In this document: piece after piece, positions 24,375-35,385 of the stretch | Numbering within the stretch: the first letter of the stretch is position 1 | How the letters are laid out: each line of letters begins with the position of its first letter | NCBI GenBank assembly: GCA_027924645.1 | Contig: BSBN01000829.1 | Span: 6,510,001 to 6,574,000 of the forward strand | Source of the DNA: Cunninghamia lanceolata | Taxonomy: Eukaryota; Streptophyta; Pinopsida; Cupressales; Cupressaceae | Reading direction: 5' to 3' | Length of the DNA: 64,000 nucleotides | Notes under the pieces: generated by a model | What the model was told of the DNA's origin: nothing | Database searches by the model: none | Seen by the model: only the letters and a program-made list of their open reading frames with translations | Translations under genes and position numbers: made by a program

Positions 24375-24612
24375 TTAGTTCAATTGATTGATATCAGTTG
24401 TTGTAATATAACAAATAGAAGGGAATGCCGAAGCAATCAACCAGATATTTTAGTATTAGATTTTTGATGGGGAAGCTTGTTTTGCTAAGGGTTTAGTTCA
24501 ATTGATTGATATCAGTTGTTGTAATATAACAAATAGAAGGGAATACTGAAGCAATCAACCAGATATTTTAGTATTAGATTTTTGATGGGGAAGCTTGTTT
24601 TGCTAAGGGTTT
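24375..24612 (+). repeat. Two-copy 118-bp tandem repeat
   Basis: The unit runs from TAGTTCAATTG to GCTAAGGGTTT and is present at about 24375-24492 and 24493-24610 with very few differences (GCCG versus ACTG around the middle). It is a recent local duplication. Confidence 0.92.
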
Positions 24613-25589
24613 ATGGGATATTACACTTTTTAACAAGTTTGGCCATTTCACTAGTTTTTCTATCTGAGGGTAGTGGTTCTATCTTAAATTAGAGCAACCC
24701 CAAGTTGTCCCTAGAGATCTCATCAAAATTTAACTTCCAATTCTTAACTTATAATTTAACATATTTGGTTTTGGGTAATGGCCATCTGACCTGACCTTTG
24801 TTTGCTTTGTGCACGATTAACCAATTAATTCGTTTTGGGTAATGGCCATCTAACCTGATCTTTGTTTGCTTTGTTTGGATTTATTTTTATTAATTCTTAT
24901 TTGAATAAAATATCCACCCAATATGATATATATATATTACTTTTTTAATTCTTTCTTTCTATTAAGAAAATAGAAAAAGTGGATAAGCACCAACAAACTT
25001 GAGTTATATTTCATAAACAACAAAATTATAGGAGGGAATTTTAGAGAGTTACAATTAAGAATGTAGATTAAAGTAAATGATATGATATGTTTTATTGAAC
25101 ATCTATTTAATTTTTTTGGGCTAAATTGTATTATCATTGGATTTTAATAAAATCTATTTCTAAAACACACATATAATACTAATATACATATCTATATATT
25201 TACTTTTATCATTTTTAGTATTTGTTTTAAAGAGAGATATTAAATTGTGTTCAAAAATCTTATAATATTAATTATATTAAGATTTAAATGCAAATTTTTT
25301 AAACAAAAATATTACAAAAAAATATCTACAATTTAATTAACTAATTGATTTAGGAGATATAATTCTATTGGCTACTTGATTAAGGGTCTTATTCTCCCCG
25401 GTCTTCCTTAAATGTCCCCTCCAGTTCCCCCATATTCTCTCCGTCATTCCCTATTTATGGGAAAATTATTCTATATTTATATCCACTTACACTTTTAACA
25501 TCCTTATTTTATGAGAAAATTTTATGAACCAATTACATATTATAGTTTTTCTAGGTTTGTGCTTTGGATTCTCCAAAAAATAAAATTTA
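24613..25589. other. Unassigned AT-rich DNA with a short duplication
   Basis: A phrase of about 42 bp (TTTTGGGTAATGGCCATCT...) occurs at about 24770 and again at about 24832. The remainder is AT-rich with no gene. Confidence 0.4.
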
Positions 25590-25594
25590 CTAAC

Positions 25595-25909
25595 TGTTGG
25601 TGTATAACTCACATGAGTTATTCCTAACATAACCATAGTTAATGGTTTTCCTCACATGTGGAAAGACTAAGTCCTCTTGTTGAGTCATTAGTTGATGTGG
25701 CAATCCATCTTTGACACATCACTGCTACATTTGAGGGTGGTTGAACCTTGAGCTATTATCTTGGTTCCATTTATGCCACCTTTCCTATTCTCGTGGAGAC
25801 TTGTTCCTCAAGCTTCACCTATTTATACTGGTTCCATTGTAGTTCATTTTTAATACATCGCATTCATGTTTGATTTTTGCTTCCATGATCTTGGACTTCC
25901 ACTCCCACA
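25595..25909 (+). repeat. 5' LTR
   Basis: 315 bp, paired with 27881-28205. Confidence 0.88.
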
Positions 25910-25920
25910 TGGTATCAGAG
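25910..25920 (+). other. Primer-binding site
   Basis: TGGTATCAGAG, directly at the LTR end; an initiator-Met tRNA type site. Confidence 0.8.
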
Positions 25921-27880
25921 TGAGTGGAATAGCGTCAAATCATTTGCTCATTGATTACATCTCCATTGGCGAATCTCTGCAACTTCTCTTGCATGCTAGG
26001 CTCAATCCAACCCTCTATCACTGCATATCGAGGAGGTAAAACTTTTTTTCAAAGAACATTTGAAATGGATTTATTTTTATATGTCATAATCATCATTGGT
26101 AGAGCTCATCGACCCTCACCACAGTGAGGTTGAATCATTGCAGAGAAAGCCTCAACATATGTATTTTTTTCTATCATTTTCGTGCCTCACACAGAGGCCA
26201 ATTAATAACTGGTGATACCACCACATCTCGTGGCCGAACCTGTGCTTCTCATGCATCACATAGAAGCTAAAATTGCCTTGAAGCTGCATACAAAGGTGCC
26301 TCCAAGAGGCCCAACCTTGTAGCCATCCAACCCGTGCATCTAGCAGCTACTTTTTGGTAGAGTTTGAAGGCCACATCAATGGTTGTATAAGGCACGTCGG
26401 GTGAAGGTTTTCGATGGCTGTATATGCCCTGCATCAGGACTACAAGGAGATTTTATGCCATAGAGGGGCGTCCACACAACAATCACTAAACAATCATAGA
26501 TTTCACCCTCACTCCCATCAATTTCACCCTGAAATCGCAGTCAGATCGCCCTTATTACACCCTCAATTGGGCTCCCAATGACCCTGCCATCAAAGACGGC
26601 CTCAATTGGCCTATTATTCCCTGTTTGTTTGGTGCTTAAAAGTGGCATTTTAGCCACATTTTAGCTAAGCATTGAAAGCTCCGACGACTGTCAAGTTTAC
26701 TGGTAGCCTCTGGTCATATGGTTTTTAAGCCCTTAGTCACACTCTACCACAAGGAGCTTAACTTTTTCCCTTATCAAGTTTTTTTCCTCCAAATATTAGT
26801 TTGCAAAAATTTGAAAATTTAATTTGAAAGTGCTTTTTTTGCATATGCAAAAATTGTTAAGGCTATAACTTTTGCATACGATCTCGTAATCGAGTCGTTC
26901 AAAAGGCAAAAGTGCCTAATTTTTTGTCCTCTATCATTCTAGCCTATCAATGCACTATGATTATAAAGTGCCCATGCATGTTAGTTTAGAGTGACAAAAA
27001 TACTTCATCTCAAATTGTAAGCTTGTTGGGAGAGAAACAAAAAGGGAAAATATTGTTCTATGATGTCATGCACTACTTATAAAGTGCTGCTTTAAGGGGG
27101 GTAGATAAGTAAGAAGAGTTCACACAATCACTTCTTCTATCACTAAAGCACCACCTTAATTCCCAAAACTGAGTATTAAGATGTTTAAATTGCACCATTT
27201 CATCACCTAAAAGAAAGTCAAAAGATAATGGTACCGCCTTCATCTTTTCACATTTCATATCTGGTGAAGAAGACAATCATGATGCAACTTTAGAGCCTAG
27301 TATCTACTCTTGGCTCTCAGCTCAGTTGGTTCTTCATAGTAGAAAAATTGAACTCTACCTGATTTCTTAGTATGTAAAAACACTCATATAGTGTCAGATA
27401 TTGAAAGTGTAAAAGTGAAATGTAAGCACTGATCTATAAAGTGTAGTGGGGAGATTGCAACATTGCAACTTGAATCACATTGGTTCCTACCTCATTCGAA
27501 TGTGTGCATATGCACATCCTTTCTTCAATCATTTTGTACATTTCTTAGACCTTCATCCTAGTCTTTTTCTTTTAAAACACTACTTACTTCAATTAGTTTG
27601 CCAAAATCTCTTAACATCAAGGGAAAGACAAATTTTACAACTTTGACATGCTTCAGGAGTTCTACGTATCTACATCAGAATCAACATCGATATCATCATC
27701 ATTTGGAGGGGCCATGTAAAGTCCTCTCTTTGTTTTCTCTCTTTAGGAGGAAAGCTTTTTGCCATAGGGTTTTCTTTATTTCTCCACTTTATGAGAGATG
27801 TTTTGTAAATGAGTACCTAAAATGGCGCACAGTCAGGACTCATATTTCATAAACCCACCTAAGCAATGCTTAAGGGGGGG

Positions 27881-28205
27881 TGTTGGTGTGTAACTCACAT
27901 GAGTTATTCCTAACATAACCATAGTTAGTGGTTTTCCTCACATGTGGAAAGACTAAGTCCTCTTGTTGAGTCATTAGTCGATGTGTCGATTCATCTTTGA
28001 CACATCACTGCTACATTTGAGGGTGGTTGAACCTTGAGCTATTCTCTTGGTTCCATTTACGCCACCTTTTCTATTCTCATGGAGACTTGTTCCTCAAGCT
28101 TCACCTATTTATACCGGTTCCATTGTAAACCAATTAAGTTCATTTTCAATAAATTGCATTTGTGTTTGATTTCTACTTCCATGATCTTGGACTTCCGCTT
28201 CCACA
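27881..28205 (+). repeat. 3' LTR
   Basis: 325 bp, directly preceded by the G7 polypurine tract. Confidence 0.88.
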
Positions 28206-28424
28206 CTAAGTATTATATTAATTGTTCTATTTCTATCCACTCTTGATACATATTCAACATTCAATTGAATTATTTTATCAAACATCATACTAGGTAAAAA
28301 GAGCTTAGAATCATACAATTCTCCAATATTATAATTATGTCATTTGTTGGTATTCTATCTCTCACGGATGCATGAAAGATTATCAAAGTGAACAAATATG
28401 AAGAATAAACACCACTAAAAAGTG

Positions 28425-28694
28425 TTTAAAAAATATATCTAAAGTACACTGAGAGATATCCTTCTTGAGGCACCTATTTTTAATCAATTTACCTCACATA
28501 GGTGGAATAGGTGCCTCGAGAAGGATATCTTTCGGCATACTTTAGATATATTTTTTAAATAAGGTATTTAAATTGTTTAGAAAAAAGAAAATTGCTCCGT
28601 TCAATACCCATTCATCTCTATTATAAGACGCAAATCCTGATAGTAAGAAATTCCAAGTATAAAAGGAACTTACACCTATGTACAAGGATTTCTT
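28425..28694 (+). repeat. Hairpin-bearing 270-bp repeat, copy 1
   Basis: The first 135 bp form a long inverted repeat. TTTAAAAAATATATCTAAAG at 28425 is the complement of the segment ending at 28559, and an inner arm GATATCCTTCTTGAGGCACC pairs with GGTGCCTCGAGAAGGATATC. The rest (28560-28694) is non-palindromic and shared with copy 2 at 29412-29681. MITE-like or foldback structure. Confidence 0.9.
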
Positions 28695-29160
28695 AGGGTT
28701 GGCATTAGGGTTAGGGTTAGTATTATAGTTAGGGAAAGAATTAGGGTTATAATTATTATTACAATTAGTATAGGGTTAAGGTTAGAATTAGGGTTGGGAT
28801 TAGAATTAGGGTTAGGGTTAGACTTAAGGTTGGGGTTACGATTAGGGTTAGGGATAGAATTAGAGTTATTGTAATCATAATTCTATATCTAACCCTAATT
28901 CTATATCTAACTCTTATTCTAGCCTTAATCACACTTAGCATTGATTTATAAGCCTAATGCTATATCTAACCCTATTTATAAGTCTAATCCTAACTGAATC
29001 CCTAAACAAAATCCTAATTCTAAGTGTAATATTCATTCGAACCCTAACTCTAAGTCTAATTATGACAAGTTGTGCTAACATTACACTGAGCATATATTTC
29101 TATGAACATAACCATAACCCTAATTAGATTAAAACCATAACCCTAAAATTATAATATCTA
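28695..29160. repeat. Degenerate telomere-like repeats, head to head
   Basis: At 28693-28870 the plus strand carries many TTAGGG/TTAGGGTTAGGG-type units mixed with TTAGAATTAGGG variants. At about 28880-29150 the orientation flips to CCCTAA/AACCCTAATTC variants. The unit resembles TTAGGG rather than the common plant TTTAGGG, and units are imperfect. It is an interstitial array, not a chromosome end. Confidence 0.75.
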
Positions 29161-29380
29161 GGTTAAATATATAATTATAATTATATATTATAAATTATAT
29201 AATTAATGTAATATCTATAGGTATATCATAATATTTATATTTTTTTTGTAATATAGGTATATTATATATTTTTCATATAATATAATATATAACTATAATT
29301 ATTATATCTAATTTATTATAATATTATATTATATAATTATAATTATTCTTATAATTATATAATATTGTTAGAATTAGGCT
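29160..29380. repeat. AT-only low-complexity tract
   Basis: About 220 bp of almost pure A/T made of ATAATTATAATTATAT-type phrases between the telomere-like array and hairpin copy 2. Confidence 0.85.
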
Positions 29381-29411
29381 TGCCATTGTGGATGCTACTA
29401 GCATACCTATA

Positions 29412-29681
29412 TTTAAAAAATATATCTAAAGTATGACGAGAGATATCCTTCTTGAGGCACCTATTTTTAATTGATTTACCTCACATAGGTGGAATAGGTG
29501 CCTTGAGAACGATATCTCTCAGCGTACTTTAGATATATTTTTTAAATAACGTATTTAAATTGTTTTAAAAAATAAAAATTACTCCATTCAATTCCCATTC
29601 GTCTCTATTCTAAGACGTAAATCCTGATAGTAAGAAATTCCAAGTATAAAAGGAACTTACACCTACATACAAGGATTTCTT
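29412..29681 (+). repeat. Hairpin-bearing 270-bp repeat, copy 2
   Basis: Direct copy of 28425-28694, same orientation, with the 22-bp outer arms intact (29412-29433 and 29525-29546) and a few substitutions elsewhere. Confidence 0.9.
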
Positions 29682-30442
29682 TCTAAGTACCTGTGTCATT
29701 GATAGAGCGAATCTCTTACATGTACTAACTTGGTACCACATATTGTTCTCTTTTGCGTACCTTAAGGTCTCTCTCATGTATGGTCATGTATATAGAGAGG
29801 ACTAACTTCTTCCACGTACTGACATGTATAATGGAAGGGTGGGTATATAGAAAGGTTCAGTATATATCGGACTGATAGTATAAAGAAAGGGAAACCTTTT
29901 TGGAGAGATAAGGAACCTTCATATTTAAAAATGAATTTAAATGATAAAAAAACTCATACGTGTTCATTATCAACTATTTGATCCCCTTTAATGAATGACT
30001 TGCTTGAATCTTGCAACAAACTACTTTTATGTTGCTTATTTTTCTCTCAAAAAATATAAAAAAAAAATATTTTGGAAACCCTTATGATATTATGATTCAC
30101 TCAATGAATTCTACTATGTCCTAAGTATTAGCTTGATGTGATTTTCATGTAGTGTTAGTTGATAAGAGTTGTAGTCATATGTGGAAGTAATATAAGATAG
30201 CCCCCATCTACAAATTTTTAGCAATTTTTTGTGAAGCTTTTACAAATATTTTTGAAAAATAAAGATATACAATCTTTAAAAACTATAATAACTTGATATT
30301 CATTTCTTTCTTATAGAAGCCTCTATAATCTCTTGAACTTTATGCTTATATAAATATTTGATTAAACATAGTTTATAATTTTCTAATTATTTGATTTTGC
30401 ACCATTCGTGTCTAATAAGATTTGCAAACATTATAGGATAAT
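29682..30442. other. Unassigned AT-rich DNA upstream of the RPA1-like relic
   Basis: No gene seen. It may include the old 5' region of the RPA1-like frame or of the putative Helitron; no clear Helitron 5' terminus found. Confidence 0.4.
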
Positions 30443-32313
30443 ATGGGGTCCACTATTTCTCAAGGATCCAGTTCTAGTTTGAAGAATGGGGTTCTTATTA
30501 TCAAGCCTATACTTCAAATATTGGATGTGAAGCAAATAACAAGTAAAGAACACTCAAAAAAAAGATATCATGCATTACTATCAGATGGGGTTCAAACACA
30601 CTTAAGTTTATTACCAATTGATTGCAATGAATTTGTTGTCTCTGGCATTCTCAAAAAAGGAACAATATTTCAAATCAATGACTATAAATGTGGCAATATA
30701 CAGAATCAAATGTAAGAGCTTTTTCAATTATATTTAGAAATTAAATGTGTAATCTATATTACCAATAATAATAAAATTTTAAAATTTTGTCATAGGTTTA
30801 TGGTCACTCTCAACATGGATATTGTTGAACCAGATGCTGATATGGTAACGTTCAAACATACCATTGATGATAGAATCTTAGTTGGAAGTGATTCCTCTAT
30901 AGACTTGCAGTCCAATGATGTTGCATTAACATCCTCAAATATTACTAACTTGACTAATATGCATAGTGGTTGCTCTTTGAATATGGGTCTAGTGCACATG
31001 GTAAACAAGGTGATTCGTTCCATTCCAATAATTGTGTTAACACCTTTCCATGAAAGATGGACTATCAAATGCAGAGTGACAAACAAGGTGGCAGTTCGAC
31101 ACTTCAATAATGTTAGAGGACAAGGAAAAGTATTTAGTTTTGATGTTGTTGATAGTGATGGTGGAGAGATTCGTATAATTTGTTTTATTGAACTTGTTGA
31201 CAAATTCTATGAAAAAATAAAAGTTGGCTCTATTTATGCTATAATTTATCAAATGGGAAATTAAAGTTGGTAGATAAAAGATTCAATAATTTGTCAAGTG
31301 ATTATGAGATAACACTAAATTGAAGTAGCAATATAGAATTTTTATCTAGTGATGATTTATCCATTCTATTTGAAAAAAATTCTTTCACTTTAATAAGTGA
31401 AATTGAGAAGATGCCAATAAATTCATTGATTGATGTCATTGGTGTTGTCCTTGAAGTTGGCCCTTACAATACAATATTTACGAAGAATGGAGGAGAATTG
31501 AAAAAAAGAAGTTTATATATCAGAGATATGACAGAATGTAGCATTGAAATAACCATGTGGGAAATAATTTGCATGAAAGAAGGTGTTGAATTGGAACAAC
31601 TACAAAATGATGGCAAGTTGTCTATCATTACTATTAAAGGTGCACGAGTGTCATAATTTCATGGTAGATGCATAGGAATAGTCACAACAAGCAAAGTATT
31701 TATAAATCCTATCATTGAAGATGCACAAAAAGTAAAACATTCGTATAATGATATTGGGAGAAAATAATCCATATCATTATTTAACAACCCTGTCTAATGC
31801 TTGTGGGCATATTTTTACACAAATGACTACTGCTGAAATACAAAATGGAGTCAAAACCACTAAAAAACCACAATGCATTCTACTAAGGGAAACATTGATT
31901 TTTGTTGAAGAGATGAAAAACTTTAGTTATCCAGCATGCCCATTAATGAATGGTAATTCACAATGCTGACAAAAAGTGACAGAAATTACAAGTGGTGGAT
32001 GGAACTATTCCAAGTGTGCAAAAACATTTCCTGAATGTGATTATATACATATTTAGGGTTTTCCTTGAGGACTATGTAGATTCTATATGGGCGACGGTTT
32101 TTTATGAAGCGGGTATTGCAATGTTGGGTGTTGAAAGAAAATATTTGTGTATTGACATTCAGCATCATAAAATGGATCCATCGAAAGTCAAACAAAAGTT
32201 ATTGTTCATGTCTTTAATGTTCTCCATGCATGCAAAATTATATACTTTTCATTCAGAGCCTCTAGTTAAATGTGTAATAGCTAAGGTACAAAACATTGAA
32301 TCTACTAATGAAT
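30443..32313 (+). pseudogene. RPA1: RPA1-like (replication protein A 70-kDa subunit) pseudogene, main part
   Basis: The domain order matches RPA1. An N-terminal OB-like region comes first (exon 30443-30711, with LQILDVKQITS and HALLSDGVQTHLSLL). DBD-A begins SIPIIVLTPFHERWTIKCRV, DBD-B lies at about 31411-31750 (LIDVIGVVLEVGPY), and DBD-C has a zinc ribbon (YPACPLMNGNSQC...SKCAKTFPECDY). A GT-AG intron at 30712-30795 joins QNQM to FMVTLNMD in frame. It is broken by frameshifts near 31255, 31748 and 32050 and by stops at 31321, 31654 and 31967. One zinc Cys is Tyr (WNYSKC for WxCxxC). RPA1 binds single-stranded DNA in replication and repair; plant Helitrons often carry RPA1-like copies. It is interrupted at 32313 by a 5.6-kb insert and ends at 37900-37948. 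Confidence 0.88.
30712..30795 (+). other. Intron of RPA1-like gene
   Basis: 84 bp, GTAAGA...TCATAG. Removing it keeps the reading frame between the N-terminal exon and the rest. Confidence 0.75.
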
Positions 32314-34591
32314 TGTAGTGCCCCCTCATCATTAGCTTGTGATAGCAGTGGTTCTGCATTGCTCTCTGTCAATTGGCGACAGTTGTTAGTCATTCATTGC
32401 ATTGATTCAATTTTGAGATAGTTGAATAGTAGGTTATGACTTATGTTTGACTGGTATAATTAGACAGGTGTTATGAGTTCATGATGGTATTACTATTATT
32501 TCAGTTATGATGCGAATTAATATCATCATGTGTCATTTGAATTGTGGTATTTGAATTCAGATAGAAGATGTTATGATATTGTGTCAAGAGCAGAGACGGT
32601 GTAGTATTACTCGCTTCGAGTACCCTACTACGCCGCGATTCTCTAACTCTGTGTGTGTTGACATATATGTGTTTGATTTTATTCAACCAATTACTTGGAT
32701 GCAGGCTGCAGGTACTGAACCTCGACTCCACCTGATATAGCAGGTTCGAGTAGGTTCTTACACCAATGGGTATCAGTGATGGGAGATAATGCAAGGTCTA
32801 TTCCACTAGGTCGGTCCTTGTCTTATGTTGTGGTATCAAGTCATGTTGTGACGCTTGGTCCTTGCCTTGTATGTTTGGAAATCTGTGTTTTGGGAGTTTA
32901 GTCGAGTTGTGTTAATAATGTTGCTCTTGTGTAGTTGCTTAATACTTTATTATTTTCTTATTAAATTAATAATGCTCCTATTATGTTTATTGGATAATAT
33001 TCATTTGGCTTAGAACTTGGATTGATACCTTGGTTAAATTTTATAATAGATTAGAATTATTATCTGCTGTCCAAAAGTATTTATGTCATAATTGGAGTCA
33101 CAGGTAATTAGTATTTATCTGGTACAGAATAATTTGGATATACAAAATTAATGCCTTGAGTTGTCAATTTTGAATTTGGAAGATTGGGATCTCTTTTTAT
33201 AGAAATTTTTTGAATTTCTCAGAGGAGTGGGTTGTTGGATAACGGATGCATGTCTGCATTTATTTTATGAGCTGAACCATTTTTATATGGGAAAATTCTA
33301 TTCAGAGGGGGTGGGAAAGAAAACAAAGAGATTGGGGAGAAGAATAGAGAATTTGGTTGCAGGAGTTGGAGAAATTTTGAGGTGGGATGGAATTTTGGGT
33401 ATGTGAATGGTCTCTCTGTGAATTTACAATTGTTGTAGCTTGTAAGTTATATTTTATTACAGCATGTTCTGTGAGTGAAACTTACATGTCCTATAGATTG
33501 CAATCTATATATCTCTGTGGCTTGTAATGTCTTGTGCCTGTGTAGATTCCTCCAAGATGTATTCTTCTAGGTTAGCTTTTGCCTAGTTTCCTTGAAAAAT
33601 TATGTGCCATCATCTGTAACCCTGTAGTGTGATTTCAATCCTATGAAATAGATGACTCAATGTTAAGCTTTTACCAATCTCTTGTCCCTGTCATTCTTGC
33701 ATTTTATCTCACATTTATATCTCTTTGATAGAGATGAAATTCTCTAAAAGAAGTGTTTTGGCTTTTATATTTAATTTCCTTGCAAATTGTTAATGCTTAC
33801 AACCATGTAATTAGTCCTCAGATTTTTCATATTACCTTTTTATCTTGGATTCATTGCTTCTAACTATGTATCCCTGATGAAGATTTTATGACTCTAACAC
33901 TACTTTCCTTAGAAAGCTACCTGCAAGCATGTCCAGGAATTTGACCAAATCTTGTGAAGTTTTCTTCACAATTTCTTTCAAATTTGTTTTTAAAAAAAAA
34001 ATCTTGTTGGCTGAAAGATACCATTTAATTCATCTTTTGCAATAGATTTAAAACTCAGGGAAGCTCTGGCTTTATTCCTTAGGAAACAATTTAACTATAT
34101 GGTATTTCACACAATTTGTGTTACCTTAGCAATAGAATTCTCTATACATATTTATGCTCTTGTAGATTGAGAAAAACTTCAGTTTTTGCCATTGACTGTA
34201 TGGCATAGGAGACCCCATCTCTATTTTCTCCTTGTGATTGAAAATTTTTGCTTACTTCCCTAGACCGTACGGCTATTGGAAATCTTATGCAATCTAAATT
34301 TTGAAGTTTTGCTGCCCTCTCTTGGGGATGTTGTACGGCTGCCATACAACCCTCTCCTTGCCTTCTTTTGGATGAAATTTGTTGTTCTTAATTCTCTTGT
34401 AAATCTGCAATTTATGTGAATCATTGGCCTCCTCCTTCGTTTCTCTAGATCTTATTTTGTGCCTGAAATTTCTGGTTCTTACCTTTCCTTTAAGCTTGCA
34501 AATTTTGTGAATTGTTTGAATTCCTCTTTGACTTCTCTGTATCTTGTTTGAGCCTGAAAATTATTTTTAAAAAAATATGTGATTGCTTCTT

Positions 34592-34775
34592 GCTTGAACC
34601 TGAAATATATTGAATAAAAATGATGTGATTATACCTTGTTTGAGGCTGAAATTTATTGAATAAAAATGATGTGATTATACCTTGTTTTAGCCTGAAATTT
34701 GTTGAATAAAAATGATGTGATTATACCTTGTTTGAGCCTGAAATTTATTGAATAAAAATGATGTGATTGTATCTT
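34592..34775 (+). repeat. Four 46-bp tandem repeats
   Basis: The unit is centred on GAATAAAAATGATGTGATT with preceding 'GTTTGAGCCTGAAATTTATT'. Four copies in a row, lying inside the probable solo LTR. Confidence 0.9.
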
Positions 34776-34980
34776 GCTTTGAATCTGAAATTTATTTAAT
34801 GAATACCATAGGATAGAAATCTTGAAATTTATTTCAATTTGAGCTCATAGAGAAAAAAAAAAAAAAATTGTTGTGTTTCTTTTTAAATAGATTGCTTGGA
34901 GGAGATCTTGTTAGTAGGGAAACTTCTAAATTGTGATTGTAGTTTGGATTTATTAAGTCAATATTAGGGAGAAGTTGATT

Positions 34981-35385
34981 TTAGAAGGTTCATTTGTTAG
35001 TAAGGTATCATTTTAGAATTTAATTTATTTAATTAATGTTGTCTTTTTATTTTTATGCAAGAAGTTTAATAAATTAAGTTTTGCTCATTTTATTAAATAT
35101 AATTTTGCTATTGTTATTCTTAATTTAGTTATTTAGAAATTGTAGTCTTAGAATATATAATGGAAAGAAGTCTTTTTTTTTAAGGAAGATGATATTAGAA
35201 GGTTCATTTGTTAGTAATGAACAATTTTAGAATTAAATTTATTTAATTAATGTTGTTCTTTTGGTATATGCAAGAAGTTTAATAAATTAAGTTGTGCTCA
35301 TTTTATTAAATATGATTTTTTTATTGATATTCTTAATTTGGTTATTTAGAAATTGTAGTCTTAGAATATATAATGGGAAGAAGTC
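34981..35385 (+). repeat. Two-copy repeat of about 190 bp inside the insert
   Basis: Copy 1 (34981-35172) and copy 2 (35195-35385) both start TTAGAAGGTTCATTTGTTAG and end GAAGAAGTC or GGAAGAAGTC, spaced 214 bp apart. Confidence 0.9.

Larger units (their letters stand above)
25595..28205 (+). mobile_element. Coding-free LTR retroelement
   Basis: LTRs are 25595-25909 (315 bp) and 27881-28205 (325 bp), both TGTTGGTG...TTCCACA. They differ mainly by an 11-12 bp indel near the 3' end (AAACCAATTAAG in the right copy). The PBS TGGTATCAGAG starts directly at 25910, and the PPT TTAAGGGGGGG ends at 27880. Flanking 5-mers CTAAC (25590-25594) and CTAAG (28206-28210) differ at one base, consistent with a decayed target duplication. 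The 1971-bp interior has no gag or pol domain. PBS type suggests copia-like mobilisation, but lineage cannot be fixed. Confidence 0.85.

Noticed and set aside
28693..29160. Telomere or chromosome end
   Set aside because: Units are imperfect, flip orientation and are followed by ordinary sequence on both sides; interstitial repeat only.
32590..32765. tRNA-like sequence (GGTTCGAGT...) in the 5.6-kb insert
   Set aside because: A GGTTCGA phrase alone does not give a cloverleaf; no acceptor stem pairing found.
34592..34775. CRISPR-like array
   Set aside because: The repeats are contiguous 46-bp units without unique spacers, in a plant nuclear context.
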